Assembly (NCBI GenBank): GCA_963787485.1
Contig: CAWBDF010000007.1
Span: forward strand, 62,001 to 126,000
Length of the DNA: 64,000 nt
Origin: Bog-473 sp963787485
Lineage (GTDB): Bacteria; Actinomycetota; Acidimicrobiia; Acidimicrobiales; RAAP-2
Direction of reading: 5' to 3'
Shown: in pieces, positions 10,668 to 19,564 of the stretch
How the letters are laid out: every line of letters begins with the position of its first letter
Position numbering within the stretch: position 1 is the first letter of the stretch
Notes under the pieces: model-generated
What the model was told of the DNA's origin: nothing
What the model saw: the letters and a program-made list of their open reading frames with translations, nothing else
Database searches by the model: none
Program-made: the position numbers and the translations under genes

Positions 10668-11579
10668 TCAGCTCTCGGTGCGGACCACGAGGGCTCGCGG
10701 TCGGCTTGAGAGGTCCGGTCGGACCGATACGTCAGTAAAGCCGAGCCGGTTGGCCACGAGCTGAGCCGACGTCGCCTGGTGCGGACCCAGCTCCACCACC
10801 GCGACACCGGGCGCGGAGAGGACGTCACGGACCCCGACGAGGACTGCTTCAACGTCGCCCAAGCCGGGTGTGCCGTCACTCGACGCCGCAGCCACCAGCG
10901 CCCGGCGCGGCTCGGCCCGCACCTGCGCGTCCAGGCCAACCCACTCGAGCGCACTGACATAGGGAGGGTTGGACACGACCAAGTGAACGGCGCCAACCCG
11001 ATCCGGCGGGAGCGGCTCGAACCAGCTCCCGCGCACCAGCTCGATCGCCGGCAACGGCCCGGTGTGCTGGCGCCGGAGCGCCTCGAGATTGCGGGTGGCG
11101 ACTGCCAGCGCGTCTTCGCTGATGTCCGTGGCCCACACCTCGCGCAGGCTGCTCGCTCCGAGCTCGCTGGCCAGGGAGAGGGCGATGGCCCCCGACCCGG
11201 TCCCGGCGTCGACCACCACAAGCCGCTCGGTGGAACCGGCAAGCAGGCGTCGGGCCTCGGCCAACGCCACCTCCACGACCTGCTCGGTCTCGGGGCGCGG
11301 GATGAGCACCCGGGGGTCCACCACGAGGTCGAGGGTGCGGAAAGGCCAGTGCCCGAAGATGTACTGCAGGGGCTCGCCTGCCGCCCGGCGGGCGGCCATC
11401 GAACGCGCCGCACTGACGGCCTCGGGGTCGAGCTCCCCGCCCAGCCTGCCTTCAGCACTCGTTGTGGAAACGACCTCACGCACCTCGTCGACGATGAAGC
11501 GCGCCTCATGGCGAGCGCCGACCACCTCGGCCAGCTCGGCGATCAAGTCGGCGCGCGTGAAGCTCGCCGCCACGGTCAC
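10668..11579 (-). CDS. prmC: Release factor glutamine N5-methyltransferase
   Basis: This SAM-dependent enzyme methylates the glutamine of the GGQ motif in release factors. It has 303 residues. The N-terminal helical domain contains GEPLQYIFGHWPF (about 68-80). The SAM motif DAGTGSGAIALSLA is at about 124-137, and the catalytic NPPYVSALE starts at about 204. It follows prfA, its substrate gene, with overlapping ends, as in most bacteria. The frame is intact. Confidence 0.95.
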   Translation of the reverse strand: MTVAASFTRADLIAELAEVVGARHEARFIVDEVREVVSTTSAEGRLGGELDPEAVSAARSMAARRAAGEPLQYIFGHWPFRTLDLVVDPRVLIPRPETEQVVEVALAEARRLLAGSTERLVVVDAGTGSGAIALSLASELGASSLREVWATDISEDALAVATRNLEALRRQHTGPLPAIELVRGSWFEPLPPDRVGAVHLVVSNPPYVSALEWVGLDAQVRAEPRRALVAAASSDGTPGLGDVEAVLVGVRDVLSAPGVAVVELGPHQATSAQLVANRLGFTDVSVRPDLSSRPRALVVRTES

Positions 11580-12656
11580 CGAACGTGGTCCTGATCGCCC
11601 TCGAGCTGACGACCCCGTTTGTCGGCCATCAGCGCATCGGTGAGCTCGTTCAAGTCGCCCGACAACACCTGGTCCAGTTTGTAGAGGGTGAGGCCGATCC
11701 GATGGTCGGTGACTCGGTTCTCCTTGAAGTTGTAAGTGCGGATCTTGTCGGTGCGGTTGCCGGCGCCGACCTGGCCACGTCGCTGGGCCGACATCTCAGC
11801 CGCCTGGCGGTCCTGCTCGGCCTTGAGCAGCCGGGAGCGCAGCACCACCATCGCCTTGGCCCGGTTCTGGATCTGGCTCTTCTCGTCCTGCATGGCCACG
11901 ACCGTGCCCGTCGGGAGGTGCGTGATGCGCACCGCCGAGTCGGTGGTGTTGACCGACTGGCCACCGGGACCGGTGGACCGGTAGACGTCGATCTTCAGGT
12001 CGTTGGGGTCGATCTCCACATCGACCTCCTTGGCCTCGGGCAGCACCGTGACGGTCGCCGTGGAGGTGTGGATGCGCCCCTTGGCCTCGGTCACCGGCAC
12101 ACGCTGGACGCGGTGGGTGCCGCCCTCGTGCTCGAGGCGGATGTACGCGTCCCGCCCCTTCACCACGAAAACGGCCTCGTTGATCCCGTCCTTGTCGGAC
12201 GCGTCCTCAGAGAGGATCTCGACTTTCCACCTCCGCATGGCGGCGTAACGCAGGTACATGTCGTAGAGGTTGCGGGCGAATAGGTTGGCCTCGTCGCCCC
12301 CCACGGCACCGCGGATCTCCATGATCACGTTGCGACCCTCGTTGGGGTCCTTGGGCAACAGCAGGGACTGCAGCTGCTCCTCGAGCGTGGCGACGTGTGT
12401 GTCGACCTCCTCGGCCTCCTGCCGCATCAGCTCGCGCTCGTCGCCCGAGGCCTCGGTCAGCATCTCGCGGGCCGTGGCCACGTCCTCACGTGCCGCGGTG
12501 AGCTCGCGCCACGTGCGCACGATCTCGTCGAGCTCCTTGTGGCGGCGCGACAGGCCGCGTAGGCGATCCGCGTCAGCCAACGTGGTCGGGTCGGCCAAGG
12601 CGGCCTCCACCGTGGCCAGCTCCGCGCTCGAGCGCGGCCATCCGGTCCTCGAACAT
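11576..12656 (-). CDS. prfA: Peptide chain release factor 1, frame broken by one extra base near the 5' end
   Basis: RF1 ends translation at UAA and UAG. The frame from GTG 12610 carries everything from MEAALADPTT onward, including the codon-recognition PVT (in RVQRVPVTEAKGR) and the catalytic GGQ (STGPGGQSVNTTDSAVR). The usual N-terminus MFEDRMAALER lies upstream at ATG 12656 but in another frame. Joining the two needs deletion of one base at about 12622 (a CC pair on the + strand) and then gives 359 residues, the standard RF1 length. The full span is 1081 nt, one base in excess. I take 12656 as the true start and the extra base as a probable sequence error. Confidence 0.9.
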
Positions 12657-12721
12657 TTCTGGGCTCGGTGCTCGGGGGGTCCCCGGCGAGGGCGGCGACA
12701 GCGGCGTCGACCGACGCGGGG

Positions 12722-12967
12722 TCAGTCCGGAGCGCCCGCCGGCGCGGACTTGGCCTTGGCCCGACCCTTGCGTTCACCGTAACGCCGCTGGAATCGCTCC
12801 ACCCGGCCGCCGGAGTCGACGAGCTTCTGCTTCCCGGTGAAGAAGGGGTGGCACTCGTTGCACAGCTCGACGTGGAGATCGGCCTTGGTCGAGTGCGTGG
12901 TGAACGTGTTGCCGCACGAGCATCTGACCGTCGCCTCTACGTAATCGGGGTGAATATCGGACTTCAT
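12722..12967 (-). CDS. rpmE: Ribosomal protein bL31 (zinc-binding form)
   Basis: An 81-residue 50S protein beginning MKSDIHPDYVEATVRCSCGN. It has the zinc-ligand cysteines in CSCGN and CNECHPFFTGKQK, so it is the zinc-containing (C+) form. The frame is open upstream to 13018, but the ATG at 12967 begins the family consensus. The C-terminal KGRAKAKSAPAGAPD tail is lineage-specific. It sits between rho and prfA as in Mycobacterium. Confidence 0.95.
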   Translation of the reverse strand: MKSDIHPDYVEATVRCSCGNTFTTHSTKADLHVELCNECHPFFTGKQKLVDSGGRVERFQRRYGERKGRAKAKSAPAGAPD

Positions 12968-13070
12968 GGTGTCTCCAGTGTCGAAGTGGTCGGACCAGTG
13001 TATGGGTGCCCGAGCCAAGGCCGAGCCCGTTCCCCTGGGCTTCGCCGGGGCATGCCCCCCGTGCGCTCCA

Positions 13071-14884
13071 TCAGGCGCCAGGGCCCTTGGCGATCTCGGA
13101 GAGGAACTCGTCGTTGCTCGTCGTGGTTCGGATCTTGTCCATGAGCAGCTCGAGGCCGGCGGCCTCCTTCCCTTCGCTCGACAGGGCGTTGAGCACGCGG
13201 CGCAACTTCCACACCTGCTGGAGCTGGCCGCGCTCGAAGAGCAGCTCTTCGTGGCGGGTCGAGCTGGCGTTCACGTCGATGGCCGGGTACAGGCGTCGCT
13301 CCGAGAGCCGGCGGTCGAGGCGCAGCTCCATGTTGCCGGTGCCCTTGAACTCCTCGAAGATGACCTCGTCCATCTTCGAGCCGGTCTCGACCAGTGCCGA
13401 GGCCAAGATCGTGAGAGAGCCTCCCTCCTCGACGTTGCGGGCGGCGCCGAAGAATTTCTTGGGCGGATACAGCGCGCCCGAGTCCACACCACCGGACATG
13501 ATGCGCCCGGTGGCCGGAGCGGCCAGGTTGTAGGCACGGGCCAGGCGTGTGATGCCGTCGAGGATGATCACGACGTCCTTGCCCATTTCGACCAGTCGTT
13601 TCGCCCGCTCGATCGCCAACTCGGCCACCTGGGTGTGCTCGTCCGCGGGTCGGTCGAAGGTCGAGGCGATCACTTCTCCGTTGACCGAGCGGCGCATGTC
13701 GGTCACCTCTTCGGGCCGCTCGTCCACCAGCAGCACCATGAGGTGCACCTCGGGGTTGTTGGCTTCAATGGAGTGGGCGATCTGCTTCATGACCGTCGTC
13801 TTGCCGGCCTTGGGCGGCGAGACGATCATGCCGCGCTGGCCCTTGCCGATGGGAGAGATCAGGTCAACGATGCGCGCCGTGAGGTTGTCCTTGTCCCCGG
13901 GCATCTCGAGGTTCAGCCGCGAGTCGGGGAACAGCGGCGTGAGATCCTCGAAGCGCGGCCGGTCGCGCGCCTCGTCGGGGTCGAGGCCCGAGATCTTGTC
14001 GATGCGCAGCAACGCCGGGTACTTCTCGTTGTTCGAGGCGGGACGACACGCGCCCTCCACGTAGTCGCCGCGGCGCAAGGCGAACTTGCGGGCCTGGCTG
14101 ATTGAGACGTACACGTCCTTCGGAGAGGACAGGTAGCTCTCGCAGCGCAAGAATCCGAAGCCCTCGTCGCGCAGGTCCAACAGGCCCCGCACCTCGACCA
14201 TCTCGCCCGAGTAGGGCTGTTCGAGCCCGCTGCCCTGGAGCTCGCCCCCCTGGCCGCGATCGCGGCCCCGGCGCCGGCGGCTGCGCCGGTTCCCCACCTC
14301 GCCGTCGCCCTGGTTGCGGCTCTGGGCATGGCTCTGGGGCCTGCCTGGCCCTGGCCCTGGCCCTGGCCCTGGCCCTGGCCCTGGTTCTGGTTGCGGTTCC
14401 GGTTGCCCGGACTCTGGCCGTGGCCGTTCTGGCGGGGCCCCGGGTCGGCACCGTCGGCCAGCTCGGGTGGCTCCACGAACACTGCCGGCCCTGAGTCGCC
14501 GGTCCCGGCCGCCTGACCGGCGCTCGGGGGGGTGGCCTCGACCACGGCGGATGCTTCAGAATCGGAGGGCGGCGGTCCGGTCGCTGACGCGTCGTTCGCC
14601 GGCTCGCGGTCTGCCGGGGTGACGGTTGCCGTGGGGGCGGCCGACGTCGAGCGCGCGCGGCGTGTCGGCTTGGTCCCGTTGGCCTCGCCGTTCTCCTCCG
14701 TGTCGGTGCTCTGGCCGTTGCCCTCGCTGGACGTCACGCCGGTGGCATGCAGGATCTGGTCGATGATGTCGGACTTCTTGGTCCGGCTCGTCGTCTTGAG
14801 GGACATGGCCTGGGCGATGGCACTGAGCTCGTCACGCTCCTTGCCTTCGAGAACGGATCGTTCGAGCTGCTGTTCCGCAGTCAT
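13071..14884 (-). CDS. rho: Transcription termination factor Rho, frame broken in the low-complexity insert
   Basis: Rho is the RNA-dependent helicase that ends transcription. The N-terminal part from ATG 14884 (MTAEQQLERS, with a GAGGAG ribosome site) holds a Rho_N domain (about residues 5-50), then a long Ala/Pro/Glu insert and an Asn-Arg-Gln-Gly tract. The catalytic part in a second frame has the RNA-binding fold (GLLDLRDEGFGFLR), Walker A SPPKAGKT, LLVDERPEEVTD and GGVDSGALYPPKKFFGAARN. The 1814-nt span is one base short. One added base near 14335-14345, beside the repeat, joins the halves into about 604 residues. Large N-terminal inserts are normal in actinobacterial Rho. The break is probably a sequence error in repetitive DNA. 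Confidence 0.9.
14345..14386. repeat. (CCTGGC)7 hexanucleotide tandem repeat inside rho
   Basis: Seven perfect CCTGGC units followed by one CCTGGT. On the coding strand they encode a Gly-Gln dipeptide run in the Rho insert domain. Changes in copy number would keep the frame, but the tract is prone to assembly error and lies next to the point where the rho frame breaks. Confidence 0.9.
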
Positions 14885-15096
14885 CGGGCTCCTCACTCAG
14901 AGGGTCGTCGCCGGTGCCCGGAGTTGTCCGCGCATGGCGAGGGAATTTCAGGAAGGAGAAGGGATCCACCAGTGAATGCCCTTCCCCGGGCTCACCGCTG
15001 CGTATTGCTCTCCCGGGACCGCTTGTACCCGCGGAGAGCGCTTCGAGGCGCAGAGGGGATATACACACTCTAGCGGGATCAGCGGGCCGATGCCAA
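14885..15096 (-). promoter_or_regulatory. Candidate promoter and long leader of rho
   Basis: On the minus strand TTGGCA (15091-15096) and TAGAGT (15067-15072) are separated by 18 bases, a plausible -35/-10 pair. Transcription from it would give a leader of roughly 175 nt before ATG 14884. No gene fits between 14885 and 15176. Rho is commonly autoregulated through its leader, so a regulatory role is inferred and not shown. Confidence 0.45.
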
Positions 15097-15176
15097 CATC
15101 CCCCGCACAACGCCGGATCGGACCACCGCGGAGACCTCCAAGTCAGGGCGGCGGCGTGGGACGCCAGTCCCGACGC

Positions 15177-16220
15177 TCAAAGCGAGATCTCGGCCAGCAC
15201 CGCATGCAGGTCCAGCTCGATCACCGAAGGCACCGAGATGGACTTTATGGCCAGGTCAGGGTCCTTCAGGCCGTGCCCGGTCAAGACGCACACCACGGTC
15301 GATCCCGCTGGAACCCCGTGTTTGAGCAACCCCGCCACCGACGCCGACGAAGCCGCCTCGCAGAAGACGGACTCCTCCTTGGCCAAGAACGTGTACGCCG
15401 CGAGGATCTCGTCGTCGGTCACCGCCGTGATGGATCCACCGGACTCGGACGCGGCCGCCGTGGCCGAGTACCAACTAGCCGGGTTCCCGATGCGGATCGC
15501 CGTGGCGACGGTCTCGGGGCGTTCGACGGGGTGCCCGAGGACGATGGGTGCGGCACCGGCGGCCTGGAACCCGAGCATGTGAGGGAGCTTGGTGGCACGT
15601 CCTTCCTCCCGGTACTGCAGATAACCACGCCAGTAGGCCGAGATATTCCCGGCGTTGCCCACCGGGATGCAGTGCACGTCGGGCGCGTCGCCCAGGACGT
15701 CGACGATCTCGAAGGCGCCGGTCTTCTGTCCCTCTATGCGGTGGGGGTTGATGGAGTTGACCACGGTGATCGGTGCGTGATTGGGCAGGTCGCGCACGAT
15801 GGTGAGCAACTGGTCGAAGTTGCCGCGCACCTGCAGGACGCGTGCGCCGTGCATGAGCGCCTGGGCCAGCTTGCCGAGCGCGATGTGTCCCTCGGGGATC
15901 AGCACCACGCAGGCCAGCCCGGCGCGCGCCGCGTAGGCGGCGGCCGAGGCCGAGGTGTTTCCCGTCGATGCGCACACGACCGCCTTGGCGCCCTCGTCGA
16001 CCGCCATGGAGATGGCCATCGTCATGCCTCGGTCCTTGAAGCTGCCCGTGGGGTTGGCGCCCTCGACCTTCAACCAGACCTCGGCGCCGACCCGCTCGGA
16101 CAGGCGGGGGGCGGGCACCAACGGCGTGCCACCCTCGAGCAACGTGACCACGGGAGTGCGCTCGGTGATCGGGAGGAAGTCGCGGTACTCCTCCATGATG
16201 CCGCGCCAGCCAGCGCTCAT
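15177..16220 (-). CDS. thrC: Threonine synthase
   Basis: This PLP enzyme converts O-phosphohomoserine to threonine. It has 347 residues, the short actinobacterial class. The PLP lysine is in NPTGSFKDRGM (about K62). CASTGNTSASAAAYAARAG and the glycine-rich HCIPVGNAGNISAYW are the phosphate-binding regions. The ATG overlaps the hom stop by four bases (ATGA). A homoserine kinase gene (thrB), which follows thrC in Mycobacterium, is not present before rho here. Confidence 0.95.
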   Translation of the reverse strand: MSAGWRGIMEEYRDFLPITERTPVVTLLEGGTPLVPAPRLSERVGAEVWLKVEGANPTGSFKDRGMTMAISMAVDEGAKAVVCASTGNTSASAAAYAARAGLACVVLIPEGHIALGKLAQALMHGARVLQVRGNFDQLLTIVRDLPNHAPITVVNSINPHRIEGQKTGAFEIVDVLGDAPDVHCIPVGNAGNISAYWRGYLQYREEGRATKLPHMLGFQAAGAAPIVLGHPVERPETVATAIRIGNPASWYSATAAASESGGSITAVTDDEILAAYTFLAKEESVFCEAASSASVAGLLKHGVPAGSTVVCVLTGHGLKDPDLAIKSISVPSVIELDLHAVLAEISL

Positions 16221-17537
16221 GCGGCACCGCCTCCGCCTTGAATGCCGCCTCCGTCTCCTTCTGCATCGCCGACGACCCGGAGCACGCCGCCAATGCGATC
16301 AACCGCGGGGTGACGACGCAGCTCGTCGATGGTCGCCGACACGTCCCCGTCGCGGGCCACGTGGGTCAAGAAGACGAGTCGCGCCTCCTCGGCCAGGCCG
16401 ACCTGCTCCATGGCTCGGATGGAAACGTCGTGGTCGCCGAAGATCTTGGCCACCGCGGCGAGAACACCTGGCCGGTCAGCCACGTCCAAGCTGAGAGAGA
16501 ACGCCGAGCGCATCTCGCTCTGCGGACGCACAGTCGTGCTGGTCCGCTTGGGCGCCGGGGCGGGGGCTCCGGCCAGCAGGTTGCGCGAGGCGTCGACCAG
16601 ATCACCCAGCACAGCACTCGCGGTGGGGCCTCCCCCGGCACCGCGGCCGTAGAGCATGAGCTCTCCGCTGACGGCGCCCTCGACGAAGACGGCGTTGAAT
16701 GCGCCGCGCACGGCGGCCAGAGGGTGGGTCCTGGGCACCATGGCGGGATGGACACGCACTGAGATTTCGGGGCCGCCGTCAACCAGTTCAGCCACGGCCA
16801 ACAGCTTGACCGAGTACCCCAGCCGCTTGGCATAGGCGACATCCGCCGCGCCGAGACCGCTTATCCCTTCGCGATACACGTCGGCGTCGACCACGTCCAC
16901 ACCAAAGGCCAACGCAGCGAGGATGGCCGCCTTCGCCGCGGCGTCGTGTCCCTCCACATCGGCGGTCGGGTCGCGCTCGGCGAGCCCGAGCGCCTGCGCC
17001 TCTTGAAGCACGTCCTCGTAGCTCTCTCCCTCCTCCTCCATGCGGGTCAAGATGTAATTGGTCGTGCCGTTGACGATGCCCATGATCCGGACGATCTGTT
17101 CACCGGCCAGCGACTCGCGCAGCGGTCGGATGACAGGAATGGCGCCGGCCACGGCCGCCTCGTAGAGGAGGTCCACCCCAGCGGTGGCCGCCACCTCGGC
17201 CAGCTGGGCGCCGGCCACCGCGATGAGGGCCTTGTTGGCCGTCACGACAGGCTTCCCGGCGCGCAGCGCGGCCTCGACCAGCTCGTGGGCGGGGTGCAGG
17301 CCCCCGATGACCTCAACCACCACGTCGACGTCGTCGCGGAGGACCAGGGCAGCGGCATCGGTGCCGACCAGGTCGGCTGGCACCGCCGTGGGCCGAGGGC
17401 GAGTCGGATCGGCGACGGCAATGCCCGCCAGCTCGAGCCGGATGCCCGTGCGGGCGGCCACGTCCTCGGCCCGCGTCGAGAAGAATGTGGGCCAACGCGC
17501 CGCCGACGTTGCCGCATCCGAGGAGGCCGACGCGCAC
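16217..17537 (-). CDS. hom: Homoserine dehydrogenase, frame broken by one extra base near the 5' end
   Basis: It reduces aspartate semialdehyde to homoserine. The NAD(P)-binding start VRVGLLGCGNVGGALAHILL is in one frame from GTG 17537. The remainder, from VAARTGIRLELAG to the stop at 16217, is in another frame and includes KPVVTANKALIA, EGISGLGAADVAYAKRLGY and a C-terminal ACT domain (from SLDVADRPGVLAAVAKIFGD) for threonine feedback. The 1321-nt span is one base too long; removing one near 17468-17475 gives 439 residues, the family length. Upstream codons to GTG 17621 encode a His/Pro-rich stretch that may be extra N-terminus. The break is a probable sequence error. Confidence 0.9.
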
Positions 17538-17649
17538 GGTGGGTGCCGGGTGCGCGTGCGGGTGCGAATGTGTCGGTGACGAAGGCACAGGCGGCGCGGC
17601 GGAGGCGGCAGCGTCGGGCACGTCCAAACGGTACAGGCTGCCCAGGCGG

Positions 17650-18957
17650 TCAGACGTCGAGGTCGACGAGGTCCTCGAACGTCTCACGGCGGACGACCAC
17701 GCGAGCCTGGCCGTCGGCCACGAACACCACCGCCGGTCGGGGCACCTTGTTGTAGTTCGACGCCATGGCGTAGCCGTAGGCGCCGGTGACCGGCGTGGCC
17801 AGGACATCACCCACGGTCAGGTCCTCGGGGACAAAGGCGTCGGGCACCACGAGGTCGCCGCTCTCGCAGTGCTTGCCCACCACACGGACGGGCCGAGGCC
17901 GTCGTGCCCCGACCGCGCGGGGCAGGAACGCCTCGTATCCACTGCCGTAGAGAACAGGTCGGGGGTTGTCGCTCATGCCACCGTCGACGCTGACGTAGGT
18001 GCGGATGCCAGGGAGATGCTTGACCGTGCCGGCCGTGTAGAGCGTGATGCCGGCGGCGGCGACGATGGAACGTCCAGGTTCAGCGCTGATCCTCGTTGCC
18101 GGGTCCACTCCCGACCGGGAGCAGGCGGCGCGGGTGGCTTCGGCCCACTCCGCTTGGCTGGGCGCCGACTCACCGTTCACGTAGGGCACCCCCAGTCCCC
18201 CACCCACGACCAGCTCAGGCAGACCCAGGGGGGCGAAGAACGCACCCAGCACCTCGGCGGCGTGCTCGAACGAGGAGGCCTCGAACACCTGGCTCCCGAT
18301 GTGCGCGTGCACACCCACCAGGTCGACGGTCGGCAGGAGCTCGAGAGCCGCCACGGCCTCCGCGGCCGCTCCGGACGAGACGGAGAACCCGAACTTGGAG
18401 TCCTCCTGACCGGTGCGTACGAACTCGTGGGTATGCGCCTCCACGCCCGGCGTCACCCGCACCAGCACCTTGGGCCGCGCTGGGCTCGGGGGCGATGACT
18501 CGAGCAGTCCGCCGAGCCGGGCGATCTCGTCGAATGAATCGACGACGATGCGCCCCACCCCGCTTTCGAGCGCCATCGCCAGCTCCTCGCTCGACTTGTT
18601 GTTGCCGTGCAGGATCAGGCGTTCGGCCGGTACCCCCCCAGAGAGGGCCACGTGGAGCTCGCCGGCGGAGGCCACATCGAGATACAGACCCTCCTCGTGG
18701 GCCAGACGCGCCATGGCCAGGCACAAGAATGCCTTGGTGGCATAGGCCACGCCCTCACCCCAGGCTGCCACTGCCTCACGACAGGCCAGCCGGAGGTGCT
18801 CTTCGTCGTACACGAACAATGGCGTGCCGAATTCCTCGGCCAGGTCCAGCAGGTCCACCCCGCCGACCCGCAAGTGGCCCAGGCCGTCGACAGCCGCGGT
18901 GTGCGGCAGGAGGTGACGCTCCAGGGGGGCCGTGGCGAGGTCGTGGTCCGTGGGCAC
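17650..18957 (-). CDS. lysA: Diaminopimelate decarboxylase
   Basis: It makes lysine from meso-diaminopimelate. It is a 435-residue alanine-racemase-fold PLP enzyme. The PLP lysine is in VAYATKAFLC (about K75), HGNNKSSEELAMAL is at about residue 117, and GGGLGVPYVNGE provides the phosphate-binding glycines. The active-site cysteine of the other subunit is in GKHCESGDLV. It is the first gene of the lysA-hom-thrC-rho block and the frame is intact. Confidence 0.95.
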   Translation of the reverse strand: MPTDHDLATAPLERHLLPHTAAVDGLGHLRVGGVDLLDLAEEFGTPLFVYDEEHLRLACREAVAAWGEGVAYATKAFLCLAMARLAHEEGLYLDVASAGELHVALSGGVPAERLILHGNNKSSEELAMALESGVGRIVVDSFDEIARLGGLLESSPPSPARPKVLVRVTPGVEAHTHEFVRTGQEDSKFGFSVSSGAAAEAVAALELLPTVDLVGVHAHIGSQVFEASSFEHAAEVLGAFFAPLGLPELVVGGGLGVPYVNGESAPSQAEWAEATRAACSRSGVDPATRISAEPGRSIVAAAGITLYTAGTVKHLPGIRTYVSVDGGMSDNPRPVLYGSGYEAFLPRAVGARRPRPVRVVGKHCESGDLVVPDAFVPEDLTVGDVLATPVTGAYGYAMASNYNKVPRPAVVFVADGQARVVVRRETFEDLVDLDV

Positions 18958-19129
18958 GAGGGGGCAGGATACGGCAGCGCAGGGGCCGCCAGCCCATGAG
19001 CGTGGGCTCGCCGGTGTGGACGGGGGGTGGGCCGTCTAGGGGTGACGCTTGTCAACTTGAGCGAGGGCCAGCCGGGACACGCCCACGACTACGATCGTCA
19101 CCTGCCCGTGCATCGGCACGGTGCATCCC

Positions 19130-19204
19130 GCCCCCGTAGCTCAGCGGATAGAGCACCGGCCTCCGGAGCCGGTGGCGCAGGTTCGAGTCCTGCCGGGGGC
19201 GCCA
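19130..19204 (+). tRNA. tRNA-Arg (anticodon CCG)
   Basis: A complete cloverleaf: acceptor GCCCCCG pairs with CGGGGGC, the D-arm is GCTC...GAGC, the anticodon stem CCGGC/GCCGG encloses loop CTCCGGA with anticodon CCG (reads CGG), and the T-arm is GCAGG-TTCGAGT-CCTGC. Discriminator G (19201) is followed by an encoded CCA. It lies just upstream of lysA on the other strand. Its 3' half recurs at 33.2 and 51.2 kb. Confidence 0.97.
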
Positions 19205-19240
19205 TGTGCACTGCCGGGGGCGCCACTGCCGGGGGCGCCA
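19190..19240 (+). repeat. Three copies of the 15-bp tRNA-Arg 3' end
   Basis: The last 15 bases of the tRNA including CCA, CTGCCGGGGGCGCCA, occur at 19190-19204, 19211-19225 and 19226-19240. The second and third copies are directly adjacent. This is the pattern left by repeated insertion or excision at a tRNA 3' end, or by local slippage. Confidence 0.9.
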
Positions 19241-19564
19241 CCTATTGCCCCAGTTCGAGTGGTTACCGGCACGAGCGGCGCCGAACCTCCTGGGCCGGCG
19301 TTCGCAACGTCGAAACGTCGAAACGAGCGGTCTTGTGATGGTCGTTCGCCTTACGAGTACCACTGAAGCGACGAATTTTGTCAGGAGCTGACCGGAGCTC
19401 GTTTTCGAGGTCTCCGAGGTTCTCGGATCCAGTTAACCGCGTCACGCGTTCCGTGCGGCCTCGGGTCCCGTAATCCGGCTTAGCAGTGGAAAGGTCGAGG
19501 CGACTATCGCGAGTGAAACCGCGAGGAGGTGCCCCAGTCCGCGCAACGGGGACAGGGGCTGCTT
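19241..19564. other. Gene-free spacer downstream of tRNA-Arg
   Basis: No coding frame is convincing. The short direct repeat GTCGAAAC occurs twice near 19310-19325. I see no terminator or integrase remnant. Confidence 0.4.

Noticed and set aside
14345..14386. CRISPR-like or other functional repeat array
   Set aside because: The units are contiguous hexamers without spacers and simply encode Gly-Gln repeats in Rho. No CRISPR array or cas gene was seen in the window.
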